Source of the DNA: Bartonella senegalensis OS02
GTDB taxonomy: Bacteria; Pseudomonadota; Alphaproteobacteria; Rhizobiales; Rhizobiaceae
Assembly (NCBI RefSeq): GCF_000312545.1
Contig: NZ_HE997541.1
Location: 217,510 to 266,376, forward strand
Reading direction: 5' to 3'
Length of the DNA stretch: 48,867 bases
Part shown: positions 31,749 through 40,067 of the stretch, in pieces
How positions within the stretch are numbered: the stretch's first letter is position 1
Layout: each line of letters begins with the position of its first letter
Made by a program: the position numbers and the translations under genes
The notes under the pieces: model-generated
What the model was told of the DNA's origin: nothing
What the model saw: the letters and a program-made list of their open reading frames with translations, nothing else
The model's database searches: none

Positions 31749-32728
31749 TGCGCACATATCCCTTTATTGAAGTAAGGGTGGGGGATAAACTTGTTCATGA
31801 GGTTTTTTACCAGCGTCTTTTAACGGCAACCATCACAGACCATGCGAGTAATGAAGCCGATAGCTTTGAAGCAGAATTTGATGATAGCGGCAATGATTTA
31901 GAGATTCCCTCCAGTAACAGTGCACTCCATGTCACCTTTGGTTATCAGGACAGCATTCGTGCCTTTATGGGGCGTTTTGTTGTGGAATCGGTGATCAGTT
32001 GTGGGGGCAGTGAGGGAGAGATTTTACGCCTTTGTGGCAAAAGTGCCTCGATGCGTGAGGAGATCAAAGAACAGGTGAGCGAACATTTTGATCATCAAAC
32101 CATCGCTGAGATTGTTGAGAGCCTTGCCAAACGCCATGGCTATCAAGCAAAGGTCAGTCCACAATTTACCAAACAAGCCTTGCCTTATGTGATTCGGACA
32201 GATCAATCGGCGATTGATTTTTTAACCCGCCTTGCAGATCGGATGCAGGCGCGTTTTTTGATCAAAGACAATAGGTTTTTATTTTTAAGCGGGGATAATC
32301 TGCCCCTCCAGACAATCCATCAACAGGAGTGTTCCCATTGGGAATTTAGTCTCGAGCCGCGCACCCAATATGGCATGATAGAAGCACGGTATTTTGATCG
32401 CACAAAAGGGCAACAGCACGTTGTTACGCATCGCACAGGGTATACGGGGCCCATTCGCCGTCTGCGGAGGTGTTATCCGTGTGAGCAGCAAGCACAAGCA
32501 GCAGCAGCTTCTGAGTCGGATAGGCTTTGCCGCGCCATGGGCAGTGGTTCTGTAAGCCTTGAGGGGCGCCCTGAAATCATGGCCGGTCAACCGCTTTTGC
32601 TTCAAGGGTTTCGAGGCGAAATCAATGGTCCATGGAAGGCTGCAACCGTGACCCATCGCTATGAAAAACAAAGCGGATACATCACAGAAATCACCTTAGA
32701 GGCACCCAATCAAGGAAAAGAGGCATGA
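31748..32728 (+). CDS. Late control D-like tail hub protein (P2 gpD)
   Basis: 326 aa from ATG 31748, chosen for its TAATG overlap with gpX; in-frame ATGs at 31739 and 31709 are possible. YPFIEVRVGDKLVHEVFYQRLLTATITDHASNEADSFEAEFDD, then IEARYFDRTKGQQHVVTH and a C-terminal AATVTHRYEKQSGYITEITLEA, match the phage late control D family (gp27-like hub). Together with V it forms the central hub. The stop overlaps the dnaB start (ATGA), an unusual partner. Confidence 0.9.
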   Translation: MRTYPFIEVRVGDKLVHEVFYQRLLTATITDHASNEADSFEAEFDDSGNDLEIPSSNSALHVTFGYQDSIRAFMGRFVVESVISCGGSEGEILRLCGKSASMREEIKEQVSEHFDHQTIAEIVESLAKRHGYQAKVSPQFTKQALPYVIRTDQSAIDFLTRLADRMQARFLIKDNRFLFLSGDNLPLQTIHQQECSHWEFSLEPRTQYGMIEARYFDRTKGQQHVVTHRTGYTGPIRRLRRCYPCEQQAQAAAASESDRLCRAMGSGSVSLEGRPEIMAGQPLLLQGFRGEINGPWKAATVTHRYEKQSGYITEITLEAPNQGKEA

Positions 32729-34227
32729 GAAACTTAAACGTGTTAGAAATAGAAAAACCAAGAGATAATTTTGCCCCTTCTTTTCGGCAACTTCCCCATA
32801 ATATTGAAGCAGAACAAGCTTTGCTCGGGGCAATCATGATCAATAATGATGCTCTTGAGAGCGTTTCTGATTTTCTCAAACCAGAACATTTTTTTGAAGC
32901 TCTCCATCAAAGGCTTTTTGATATCATCTTAACAATTATTCAAAAGGGAAAAGTTGCAGACCCCATTACCATGAAGCCCTTTATTGCAAATGATGAGAAA
33001 ATTGGCGACATTACTGTATACCAGTATGTTGTTCGTTTAGCCAAAGAAGCTGTCACAATCATCAATACTCAAGATTACGGACAGGTTATTTATGATCTGT
33101 TTATTCGGCGTTCTTTAATTAACCTTGGCACTCACATTGTCAATAGTTCTTTTGATTCTCCCCTAGAACTTACCCCCTCTAAACAAATTGAAGCGATTGA
33201 AAATCAGTTGTTTGCATTGGCAGAAAAAGGCAAATATGGAGCTGGTTTTGAAAACTTTGATACTGCTATTACAAAAGCCATTAACATGGCAAGTGCTGCA
33301 AAACAGCGTTCCTCACAGCTCTCTGGCATGGCAACCCATATTAAAACTCTTGATGATAAAATGGGCGGGTTGCAACCATCTGATTTGATTATCCTAGCAG
33401 GGCGCCCTGGGATGGGTAAAACGTCCCTTGCAACCAATATTGCCTTTAATATTGCCAATGCTTGCAAGCAACATGATGATAGCCAAGCCAGTGAAGGGGG
33501 GATTGTCGGTTTCTTCTCCCTTGAAATGTCAACAGAACAGCTTGCAACCCGTATTATCTCAGAACAAACAAAGGTTTCTTCTTCTGATATACGACGGGGT
33601 AATCTTTCTGATGATCAATTTACCAATATCATTCATGCTATGCATTCCCTTCAAACCATTCCTCTTTATATCGATCAAACGGGAGCTGTATCTCTTGCGC
33701 AACTAGCCGCGCGTGCAAGGCGTCTTAAACGACAACATGGTTTAGATGTTTTGATCATTGATTATATTCAACTGATGACAAGCGGTTCAAAGCGTTCTTC
33801 TGAAAACCGCGTTCAAGAGATTACAGCCATTACTATGGGGCTTAAAGCGCTTGCAAAGGAACTCAATATTCCCATCATTGCGCTTTCGCAATTATCACGA
33901 CAAGTTGAAAATAGAACAGATAAACGCCCCCAACTTTCCGATTTACGTGAATCAGGTTCAATCGAGCAAGATGCCGATATTGTGTTGTTTGTTTATCGTG
34001 AAGAATATTATCTCAAAAATGAAGAACAAAAAGAAGGCAGTGCTGAATATCACAAATGGAAAGAAGCAATGGAGCAAGTTAAGGGCAAAGCTGAGGTTAT
34101 CATAGCCAAGCAACGTCATGGATCAACAGGAATCGTCCCTCTGGCTTTCCAATCTGACTTTACATGCTTTAGTGACCTAACGGATAACGACAACTTTTTT
34201 AGAAATATCCGCTTGAGCACAAAATAG
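32725..34227 (+). CDS. dnaB: Replicative DNA helicase DnaB, prophage-borne copy
   Basis: 500 aa, full length. The N-terminal domain RQLPHNIEAEQALLGAIMINNDALESVSDFLKPEHFFEALHQ is canonical, and the RecA core has Walker A GRPGMGKT (226-233), FFSLEMSTEQLATRIISEQ (263-281), and Walker B LIIDYIQL (343-350) followed by ALSQLSRQVE and LRESGSIEQDADIVLF. No intein. It looks like an alphaproteobacterial chromosomal DnaB rather than a distant phage helicase. ATG 32725 overlaps the gpD stop (ATGA), with AAGGA at 32712-32716. The putative right-end repeats come after it, so it lies inside the element. A cargo gene that may support phage or host replication. Confidence 0.95.
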   Translation: MRNLNVLEIEKPRDNFAPSFRQLPHNIEAEQALLGAIMINNDALESVSDFLKPEHFFEALHQRLFDIILTIIQKGKVADPITMKPFIANDEKIGDITVYQYVVRLAKEAVTIINTQDYGQVIYDLFIRRSLINLGTHIVNSSFDSPLELTPSKQIEAIENQLFALAEKGKYGAGFENFDTAITKAINMASAAKQRSSQLSGMATHIKTLDDKMGGLQPSDLIILAGRPGMGKTSLATNIAFNIANACKQHDDSQASEGGIVGFFSLEMSTEQLATRIISEQTKVSSSDIRRGNLSDDQFTNIIHAMHSLQTIPLYIDQTGAVSLAQLAARARRLKRQHGLDVLIIDYIQLMTSGSKRSSENRVQEITAITMGLKALAKELNIPIIALSQLSRQVENRTDKRPQLSDLRESGSIEQDADIVLFVYREEYYLKNEEQKEGSAEYHKWKEAMEQVKGKAEVIIAKQRHGSTGIVPLAFQSDFTCFSDLTDNDNFFRNIRLSTK

Positions 34228-34346
34228 TGATCCGATGCTTGAGAAGCAAAAACCGATAGATTCTCACAAAAAATGACGAATCTTAAAACACCCTTTGAAG
34301 ACCCTTTGAGAACCCCTTAAAAATCATGTGAAACAAAATAAATTGG

Positions 34347-34390
34347 TACAAAACCTGGTGGCAAAATATACAAAACCCAGTGGCAAGCTA
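34347..34390. repeat. Tandem 22-bp repeats, putative transposase-binding sites at the prophage right end
   Basis: TACAAAACCTGGTGGCAA (34347-34364) and TACAAAACCCAGTGGCAA (34369-34386) agree at 16 of 18 positions and are exactly 22 bp apart, the length of one MuA-binding site; Mu R1 and R2 are likewise adjacent. A terminal CA is available at 34391-34392, 34395-34396 or 34399-34400, so the end is near there. The 9-mer TACAAAACC also occurs, inverted, in the two repeats at 3.2-3.4 kb. Confidence 0.65.
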
Positions 34391-34438
34391 CATACATACA
34401 GCAATAAATCAATAACTTATTTGTAATATAAAATTCAA

Positions 34439-34514
<76 letters not shown>

Positions 34515-34760
34515 ATGGTTACTCGGACAATGAAAGGTTCTATAACGCTCCTAAGGAATTCTGTCTAGATAGTTTTATTGTTTTTATATGAAAATAGTAA
34601 AGTCTCTAGCTAAACTCGTTGTAGGGTTCAAAATACAATAAGGTTAAAATATATTATACTACCCCTTGATCTTATCTAAAAATAGACCCATTATAAAAGG
34701 CTCTATAATTAAGTATTCTGATTATTATGCAGAACTGGAGTTGGAGGATTGTCGAGCGTA
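34515..34760. other. Non-coding AT-rich spacer upstream of tRNA-Lys
   Basis: This stretch lies upstream of the tRNA-Lys gene on the minus strand and probably holds its promoter. I see no convincing ORF, repeat or terminator in it. Confidence 0.4.
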
Positions 34761-34940
34761 ATGCCCGAGCAAAATACAGAGGGACCTTGGTGTGGTTGCA
34801 AATGGTGTGGGCCATCATTCTGTTTTATAAACTTTATCAATAATTTTGTGTATTTAGGCAGTGTTTTTTTATTGCTTGCTTTGCAGGCAGTTTTTTTGCG
34901 TTCAATGGTTTTGTTCAATTATGAGAATGAAAGCTCATGA
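34761..34940 (+). CDS. Possible small membrane protein (59 aa), uncertain
   Basis: MPEQNTEGPWCGCKWCGPSF followed by one hydrophobic segment (FINNFVYLGSVFLLLALQAVFL) and a short charged tail. The four cysteines (WCGCKWCGPSFC) before a membrane helix are not typical of random sequence. GGAGG (34743-34747) is 13 nt from the ATG, too far for a strong signal, and no family is recognised. It could be a small real gene or chance; the remainder of this intergenic region shows no other feature. Confidence 0.3.
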   Translation: MPEQNTEGPWCGCKWCGPSFCFINFINNFVYLGSVFLLLALQAVFLRSMVLFNYENESS

Positions 34941-34998
34941 GTTTGTTTTGTCAACCGCATGCTTTTGAGTTTTTAAAGGCATTTTTAAAAGGTGAACT

Positions 34999-36567
34999 AT
35001 GATGGAATGGATCACTGATCCCCATGCGTGGTTTGGCTTGGTTACTTTGATTTTTCTTGAAATTGTTTTAGGAATAGATAACCTTGTCTTTATTGCAATT
35101 TTAGCTGAAAAATTGCCGATGCATTTGCGTGATCGCGCGCGCCTGATAGGTCTCACTTTAGCATTAGTGATGCGCTTTTTTCTACTTACGGTTATTGGAT
35201 GGGTGATGAATCTCGATACGATGATTTTTGCATTTTCATCCTTTGTTTTTAGTTGGCATAGCCTTATCTTAATTAGTGGTGGTGCTTTTTTGCTGGCAAA
35301 GGGAACGCTAGAGTTACATGAAAGATTAGAAGGTGCCGCACATGAAAGAAAAACAGGTGGTGCTTATGTTGTTTTTTGGCAGGTAATTGTTCAAATTGTG
35401 GTGCTTGATGCTCTGTTTTCCTTAGATAGTATTATTACTGCAACAGGGATGATTGCAAAAGAGCAGCCAGCGGTTATGTATATAGCAGTTATGGTTGCTA
35501 TGGGCGTGATGATGTGTGGATCAGGCGCTCTTATGCGTTTTATTAATCGTCATCCTACTATTGTGATCCTTTGTCTTGGCTTTTTGATGATGATAGGTTT
35601 TACTCTCATTGTTGAAGGGTTTGGTTTTCATATTCCAAAAGGGTATTTATATGCCGCTATTGGTTTTTCTGTTCTTATTGAAGCTTTTAATCAAATTGGA
35701 CGTCGTAATCGTGAAAAGATGATTACAACAAATGATTTGCGTGGTCGAACAGCTGATGCTGTTTTGAGATTGTTAGGAGGTGGAAACAAAGATGGTAATC
35801 TGAGTGACACTGTAGATGTTATTGCTGAACAGGCAGCAGCTTCTGAACTGTTTCGGCCTGAAGAAAAGGAAATGATTCGTGGTGTTCTTGACTTGGCTGA
35901 TCGTCCTGTTCGTTCTATTATGTCGCCGCGTAATGAGATTGAGTGGTTAGATCTCAATAGTGACGAGAATGAAATGCGTGAAGAATTACAACAGGTTAAA
36001 CATAGCCGCTTAATTCTTGCACGTGAAAAAGTGGATGAATTTGTTGGCGTTGCTTTGACCAAAGATCTTCTGTTGAATTTGGCTGAGGGGAAAAAGATTA
36101 ATTGGAAAAAAGCGATGCGAGAGCCGCTCGTTGTTCATGAAAATACAAGCGTATTACGATTGATGGAGCAATTCCGTCATTCTTCAATTCAGCTTGCAAT
36201 TATTGTTGATGAGCATGGATCTTTTGAAGGAATTGCTACACCAACCGATATTCTTGAGGCTATTGCAGGTGACTTTCCTGATGATGATGAGGAACTCATG
36301 ATAGCAGAAAAGCTTGAAGATGGAAGCCTTCTTGTTGAAGGGTATGCTGATATCCGTCGTTTAAGTGGTTATCTTGAACGTAATCTTGTTGATGAGGCAG
36401 ACCGTTATACTACTTTGGCAGGATTTATGCTTTGGCGGTTTGGTCATTTACCGAATGAAGGTGAAAGCTTTGAAGCTGATGGTTTGCGCTTTCAAGTTAT
36501 TGAAATGGATCGTCGTAATATTTCTAAAATTCTTATCTCTCCGCTTGTGTTGCCGGAGAGAAGTTAA
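34999..36567 (+). CDS. TerC-family membrane protein with CBS and CorC/HlyC domains (YoaE/YegH-like)
   Basis: 522 aa from ATG 34999 (or 35002), with AAGGTGA at about 34988-34994. The N-terminal TerC domain has about seven membrane segments and the conserved LEIVLGIDNLVFIAIL (E21, D27) and IVVLDALFSLDSIITATGM motifs. It is followed by a pair of CBS domains (DRPVRSIMSPRNEIEWLD, then VVHENTSVLRLMEQF with DEHGSFEGIATPTDILEAI) and a C-terminal CorC/HlyC-type domain (YTTLAGFMLWRFGHLPNEGE). Probably handles divalent metal ions at the inner membrane; substrate unknown. Single transcription unit. Confidence 0.9.
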   Translation: MMEWITDPHAWFGLVTLIFLEIVLGIDNLVFIAILAEKLPMHLRDRARLIGLTLALVMRFFLLTVIGWVMNLDTMIFAFSSFVFSWHSLILISGGAFLLAKGTLELHERLEGAAHERKTGGAYVVFWQVIVQIVVLDALFSLDSIITATGMIAKEQPAVMYIAVMVAMGVMMCGSGALMRFINRHPTIVILCLGFLMMIGFTLIVEGFGFHIPKGYLYAAIGFSVLIEAFNQIGRRNREKMITTNDLRGRTADAVLRLLGGGNKDGNLSDTVDVIAEQAAASELFRPEEKEMIRGVLDLADRPVRSIMSPRNEIEWLDLNSDENEMREELQQVKHSRLILAREKVDEFVGVALTKDLLLNLAEGKKINWKKAMREPLVVHENTSVLRLMEQFRHSSIQLAIIVDEHGSFEGIATPTDILEAIAGDFPDDDEELMIAEKLEDGSLLVEGYADIRRLSGYLERNLVDEADRYTTLAGFMLWRFGHLPNEGESFEADGLRFQVIEMDRRNISKILISPLVLPERS

Positions 36568-37230
36568 TAATTGGGGACAGGTGAGAGGAAAATGCTTTCT
36601 TTTTAGAAAGAGTGAAAAGAATGAGAAATTGAGCTGTAGGATGGTATTTTTATTCTTCATAGGCTTCTAAATATCAAATAATGGATAGTAAGAGCTATTC
36701 ATGAATTCCCATGTCAGAAAAGGGCTTTCATCGATAATCTGCTGGAGGAATTCGAGGAGAGAAAAAAAGGTGTGTGGTGATTTTTAAATAGCCATAAATC
36801 TCAAAAAGAGTGCTTATACCTGCTTTATTTCTGCATTTTTTAAAGACAATTTTTTTCAAATTGTTGATTGTATTTTATATTGTTGTTTATAGAAATTTTT
36901 TTTATTCTTTTCTTGTATAAAAAATATGCAAGAAGGCTCTTATAAAGAAATCCAATATTTCAAATCAATTGGAGATGATAGGCAATATTATTGTTTTTCA
37001 TGGTTGAATTTGTTTAGGAGGGCTAATTAAGCGGCTTTTTGAAAAAGAATTTAAGTATCAAATATTTTTCTGTATTTCGAACAGTGAGTGCGGTCGATTT
37101 TGAAAGAGAGATACTTCAAGAGACAGTCTCAAACAAGATAAATGAAAACGCCGGCAAGTCTACACACAATGAACTCAAACTTACTATGATTATCTTTATT
37201 CATATGTGTACAAAAAGAGAGCGGGTTTAT
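36568..37230. other. AT-rich intergenic region, nothing convincing
   Basis: Convergent spacer between the TerC-like gene and the flippase-like gene. It is strongly AT-rich with several T- and A-runs. A TTG-initiated ORF at 37,039-37,272 overlaps the end of the minus-strand gene and has no ribosome binding site or recognisable protein pattern. No clear hairpin terminator is visible. It may hold decayed sequence. Confidence 0.5.
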
Positions 37231-38184
37231 TTATTCAGGTGGTATTTTTCGTGTTTTTTTACAATATTGTAGAGTTTCGAAAATTGCGACAACAAATAAC
37301 GATATGATGAGCGGTATGATCAAATACAGCATTCTAAATACAATAAGTGCTGCAACAACATCGGTTGGATTTACACTGGACATGCCTGTTATAAATAAAG
37401 CTTCAAGAACACCAACTCCTCCAGCAGGGGCATTGGAGAGAAGGGTTATTGTGAAAGATGCCAGAAAAACGCCAAGCACAGAAATAAAGTGAATATCTGC
37501 GTTGTCTGGGAGCACTGCGTATATAATTCCTGCTGCTCCTAAAAGCTCTAAGGGGCCAATGAGAAGCTGTTGAATGACAATTCTCAACTTTGGATAAGAA
37601 AGTTGAATTTTTTTCCCAAAATGTAGGGGTTTTAATTGAAGCCAGCTACCAAAGATATAGAGTGCTGTACAACCAAGTAAAATCACACCAACTGTTGTGC
37701 CAAGCCATTCAGGAAGATCATCATAAATAAGAGTAATAATTTTCGGTTGCAAAATTAAAACGATTCCAAAAAGCAAGATTGTCCCTATTACAAAAGTAAA
37801 AGAGCAAAATCCTACCAATATGGCAATTTCCGTACCACTTAATCCTTTCATTTTATAAGCACGGTAGCGCACGACTGCACCAGAAAAAACTGAGGCGCCA
37901 ATATTGTGTGAAAGTGCATAGGTGGTAAATGAACATAGAGCAATAAAAAACCAAGAAATCTTATGACCGAGATGTTGCAAAGCAATTCGGTCATATCCAG
38001 CAAGAGCAGCATAGGCTAAAAGAGAGCATAAACAAGCTAATAGCCAGTGTTGTACACTTAAATTGCTTAGTCGTTCCAGTACATCACTGAATGAAATGGC
38101 AGAGAGCTTTATATAAAGAATCCGGATAGATACCAGCATGGCTAAGATACCGATAAATGGCCATATTAACTGCTTCATTTTCAT
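37231..38184 (-). CDS. Lysylphosphatidylglycerol synthase-like flippase domain protein (UPF0104)
   Basis: 317 aa, almost wholly membrane segments (about eight), with the family motifs ALSHNIGASVFSGAVVRYRAYKMKGLSGTE near residue 90-120 and LSNAPAGGVGVLEALFITGM in the C-terminal third. This is the membrane half of MprF-type proteins without the aminoacyl-transferase domain; such stand-alone proteins are lipid or glycolipid flippase-like with unknown substrate. It is 46 bp downstream of the antiporter gene on the same strand, so the two may be co-transcribed. Confidence 0.85.
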   Translation of the reverse strand: MKMKQLIWPFIGILAMLVSIRILYIKLSAISFSDVLERLSNLSVQHWLLACLCSLLAYAALAGYDRIALQHLGHKISWFFIALCSFTTYALSHNIGASVFSGAVVRYRAYKMKGLSGTEIAILVGFCSFTFVIGTILLFGIVLILQPKIITLIYDDLPEWLGTTVGVILLGCTALYIFGSWLQLKPLHFGKKIQLSYPKLRIVIQQLLIGPLELLGAAGIIYAVLPDNADIHFISVLGVFLASFTITLLSNAPAGGVGVLEALFITGMSSVNPTDVVAALIVFRMLYLIIPLIISLFVVAIFETLQYCKKTRKIPPE

Positions 38185-38230
38185 GCTGCTTTATCCGTTT
38201 TTGTTTTTATATATTTTCTGTCAATGCCAT

Positions 38231-39964
38231 TCATGATTGTATAATATCTTTGATGAATCTTTGTCCAGTTATATGCTCAATAAAACCATTTGCTATTTCT
38301 TCATCATCAGTTACTACAATATCTGCTCCTAGATCAATGAGGTAAGCTGTGTCTACATCGGAGAGTGCATGTGCGATTATCGGGATATCCTTATTCATAT
38401 CACGTATATTCACTATGCATTCTCCTACTTCAATAGTATTGCGCATTGTAATAACAATTTTGTATGCATTGTTCACATTTGCTGCATTCATGACATCTTG
38501 TTTGATGATATTGCCACAAATAACTTCAAAACCGTCTGCAATCGCTTTATCCGTAAGGCGCTTTGATTCTTCTACGATAACTACAGAATCACCTCTGTTT
38601 ATTAAAGATAAAGCAATATATTTACCAATATGGCTGTAACCAATAATGACGATATGATTGGTTTTTGAGGTCATTGGTAAAATTTCTTGGTCAGGATCTT
38701 GCGGATCAATATCGATGATTTTTTGTGTATCTTGTAAGTTTTTAGGCACATTTTCTAAATGCTTTTTAATTTTGTCAAAGGCAATAAAAACAAGGGGATT
38801 GACTAAAATAGAAAGAATTGCTCCTCCAAGAATAAAATCATGAGCATCGTTGTTTAAAAGTCCAAGGCTTAAACTTAAACCTGCAAGGATAAAAGAAAAC
38901 TCTCCAATTTGAGCCAGGCTGGCAGAAATTGTGCAAGCTGTTGCATTAGAATAGCGAAAAGCTTTCAGGATGAAAAAGGCAACAGCAGATTTTCCTAGGA
39001 TAATAATGGATAATGTTGCTAAGAGAGGAAAAAAGTGCGTTAATATTTTTTCTGGATCAAATAACATGCCTACGGAAACAAAAAAGAGAACAGAAAATGC
39101 ATCACGTAGGGGTAAAGATTCTTCAGCAGCACGGTGGCTTAATTCTGATTCACCCATAACCATACCTGCAAAAAAAGCCCCAAGAGAAAGAGAAACACCA
39201 AATAAATGAGCAGCTCCGAAAGCTACTCCTAGTGCGGTAGCAAAGACACTCAGGCGAAATAATTCTCGTGATCCTGAATGTGCACTTACTTTTAGTAACC
39301 ACGGAATAACGCGTCGTCCAATTACGAGCATGAGAATGATAAATAGAATAACTTTGAGAATAGTGAGCCCAAAGATTCCCCAAATGCTTAAGTCTAACCA
39401 GTGAATAAGAGGATCAATAGCTTCTTTTTTTGTATTGCCAAGGATGTTTGCCAGTGATGGTATGAGAACAAGTATAAGGACCATCGCTAAATCTTCAATA
39501 ATCAACCAACCAACAGCAATGCGTCCTTTTTCTGTCTCAATCAGATGGCGTTCTTGCAAAGCACGTAGCAAAATAACCGTACTTGCTGTTGATAAAGCTA
39601 AACCAAAAACTATACTACTGCTGAAACCCCATCCCATAATTAGTCCGAGGCACAAGCCTAGAAAAGTAGAAAATGCCATTTGTGCAAGGGCAGCAGGGAT
39701 AGCAATCGCTTTGACAGATAATAGATCTTTTAATGAAAAATGCAGTCCAACACCGAACATCAGCAAAATGACACCAATTTCAGCAAGTTGGTTGATAATA
39801 CCAGAATCTATTCTAAAACCGCCTGTGTTTGGCCCCACAATAACACCAGCTAACAAGTATCCCACGAGTGGTGAGATACGCAAACGATTGGCAATCATTC
39901 CTAAAAGAAATGCTAAGCATAAACCTGCGACGATTGTTGTAATAAGTGGTGTATCATGGAGCAT
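38231..39964 (-). CDS. Cation:proton antiporter, YbaL/KefB type (CPA2) with TrkA-N domain
   Basis: 577 aa. About twelve membrane segments of the CPA2 fold (RISPLVGYLLAGVIVGPNTGGF, LAEIGVILLMFGVGLHFSLKDLL, GLALSTASTVILLRAL, GVSLSLGAFFAGMVMGESELSHRAAE) are followed from about residue 405 by a cytosolic TrkA-N Rossmann domain (HIVIIGYSHIGKYIALSLINRGD). The combination and the early GPNTGGF match YbaL-like proteins. Exports K+ or Na+ in exchange for protons, regulated by nucleotide binding. On the opposite strand a 185-aa ORF at 39,435-39,992 is a shadow. Confidence 0.9.
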   Translation of the reverse strand: MLHDTPLITTIVAGLCLAFLLGMIANRLRISPLVGYLLAGVIVGPNTGGFRIDSGIINQLAEIGVILLMFGVGLHFSLKDLLSVKAIAIPAALAQMAFSTFLGLCLGLIMGWGFSSSIVFGLALSTASTVILLRALQERHLIETEKGRIAVGWLIIEDLAMVLILVLIPSLANILGNTKKEAIDPLIHWLDLSIWGIFGLTILKVILFIILMLVIGRRVIPWLLKVSAHSGSRELFRLSVFATALGVAFGAAHLFGVSLSLGAFFAGMVMGESELSHRAAEESLPLRDAFSVLFFVSVGMLFDPEKILTHFFPLLATLSIIILGKSAVAFFILKAFRYSNATACTISASLAQIGEFSFILAGLSLSLGLLNNDAHDFILGGAILSILVNPLVFIAFDKIKKHLENVPKNLQDTQKIIDIDPQDPDQEILPMTSKTNHIVIIGYSHIGKYIALSLINRGDSVVIVEESKRLTDKAIADGFEVICGNIIKQDVMNAANVNNAYKIVITMRNTIEVGECIVNIRDMNKDIPIIAHALSDVDTAYLIDLGADIVVTDDEEIANGFIEHITGQRFIKDIIQS

Positions 39965-40067
39965 AATATTTATAACTTTTTCAAAAAAATAAACTCATTC
40001 AAGCGATTATAGCTTTTTTATAAGAAGGGAAGGAATGCTATTTCATATATGAATTAACGCGGCATTT

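Larger units (their letters stand above)
1..34400 (+). mobile_element. Mu-like transposable prophage with P2-like tail, right-hand part (left end outside window)
   Basis: A nearly unbroken run of + strand phage genes with many ATGA stop/start overlaps. The replication set (MuA-type DDE transposase, MuB-type ATPase, GemA, Mor/C activator) and the packaging and head set (gp27/gp28/gp29-like, MuF, protease/scaffold, gp36, gpG) follow Mu, while the tail follows the P2 order V-W-J-I-fibre then FI-FII-E-T-U-X-D. Head, tail, lysis and transposition genes are all open, so the element may be functional. One small early gene has a frame break. The right end is set at about 34,392-34,400 by tandem 22-bp repeats after dnaB. 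The phage genes look richer in GC than the flanking AT-rich chromosome. No repressor or left end is visible, so the left boundary is unknown. Confidence 0.93.

Noticed and set aside
37039-37272. 77-aa TTG-initiated ORF
   Set aside because: Overlaps the 3' end of the flippase-like gene, no Shine-Dalgarno, no protein pattern.
39435-39992. 185-aa plus-strand ORF
   Set aside because: Lies opposite the YbaL-like antiporter, whose motifs are unambiguous.
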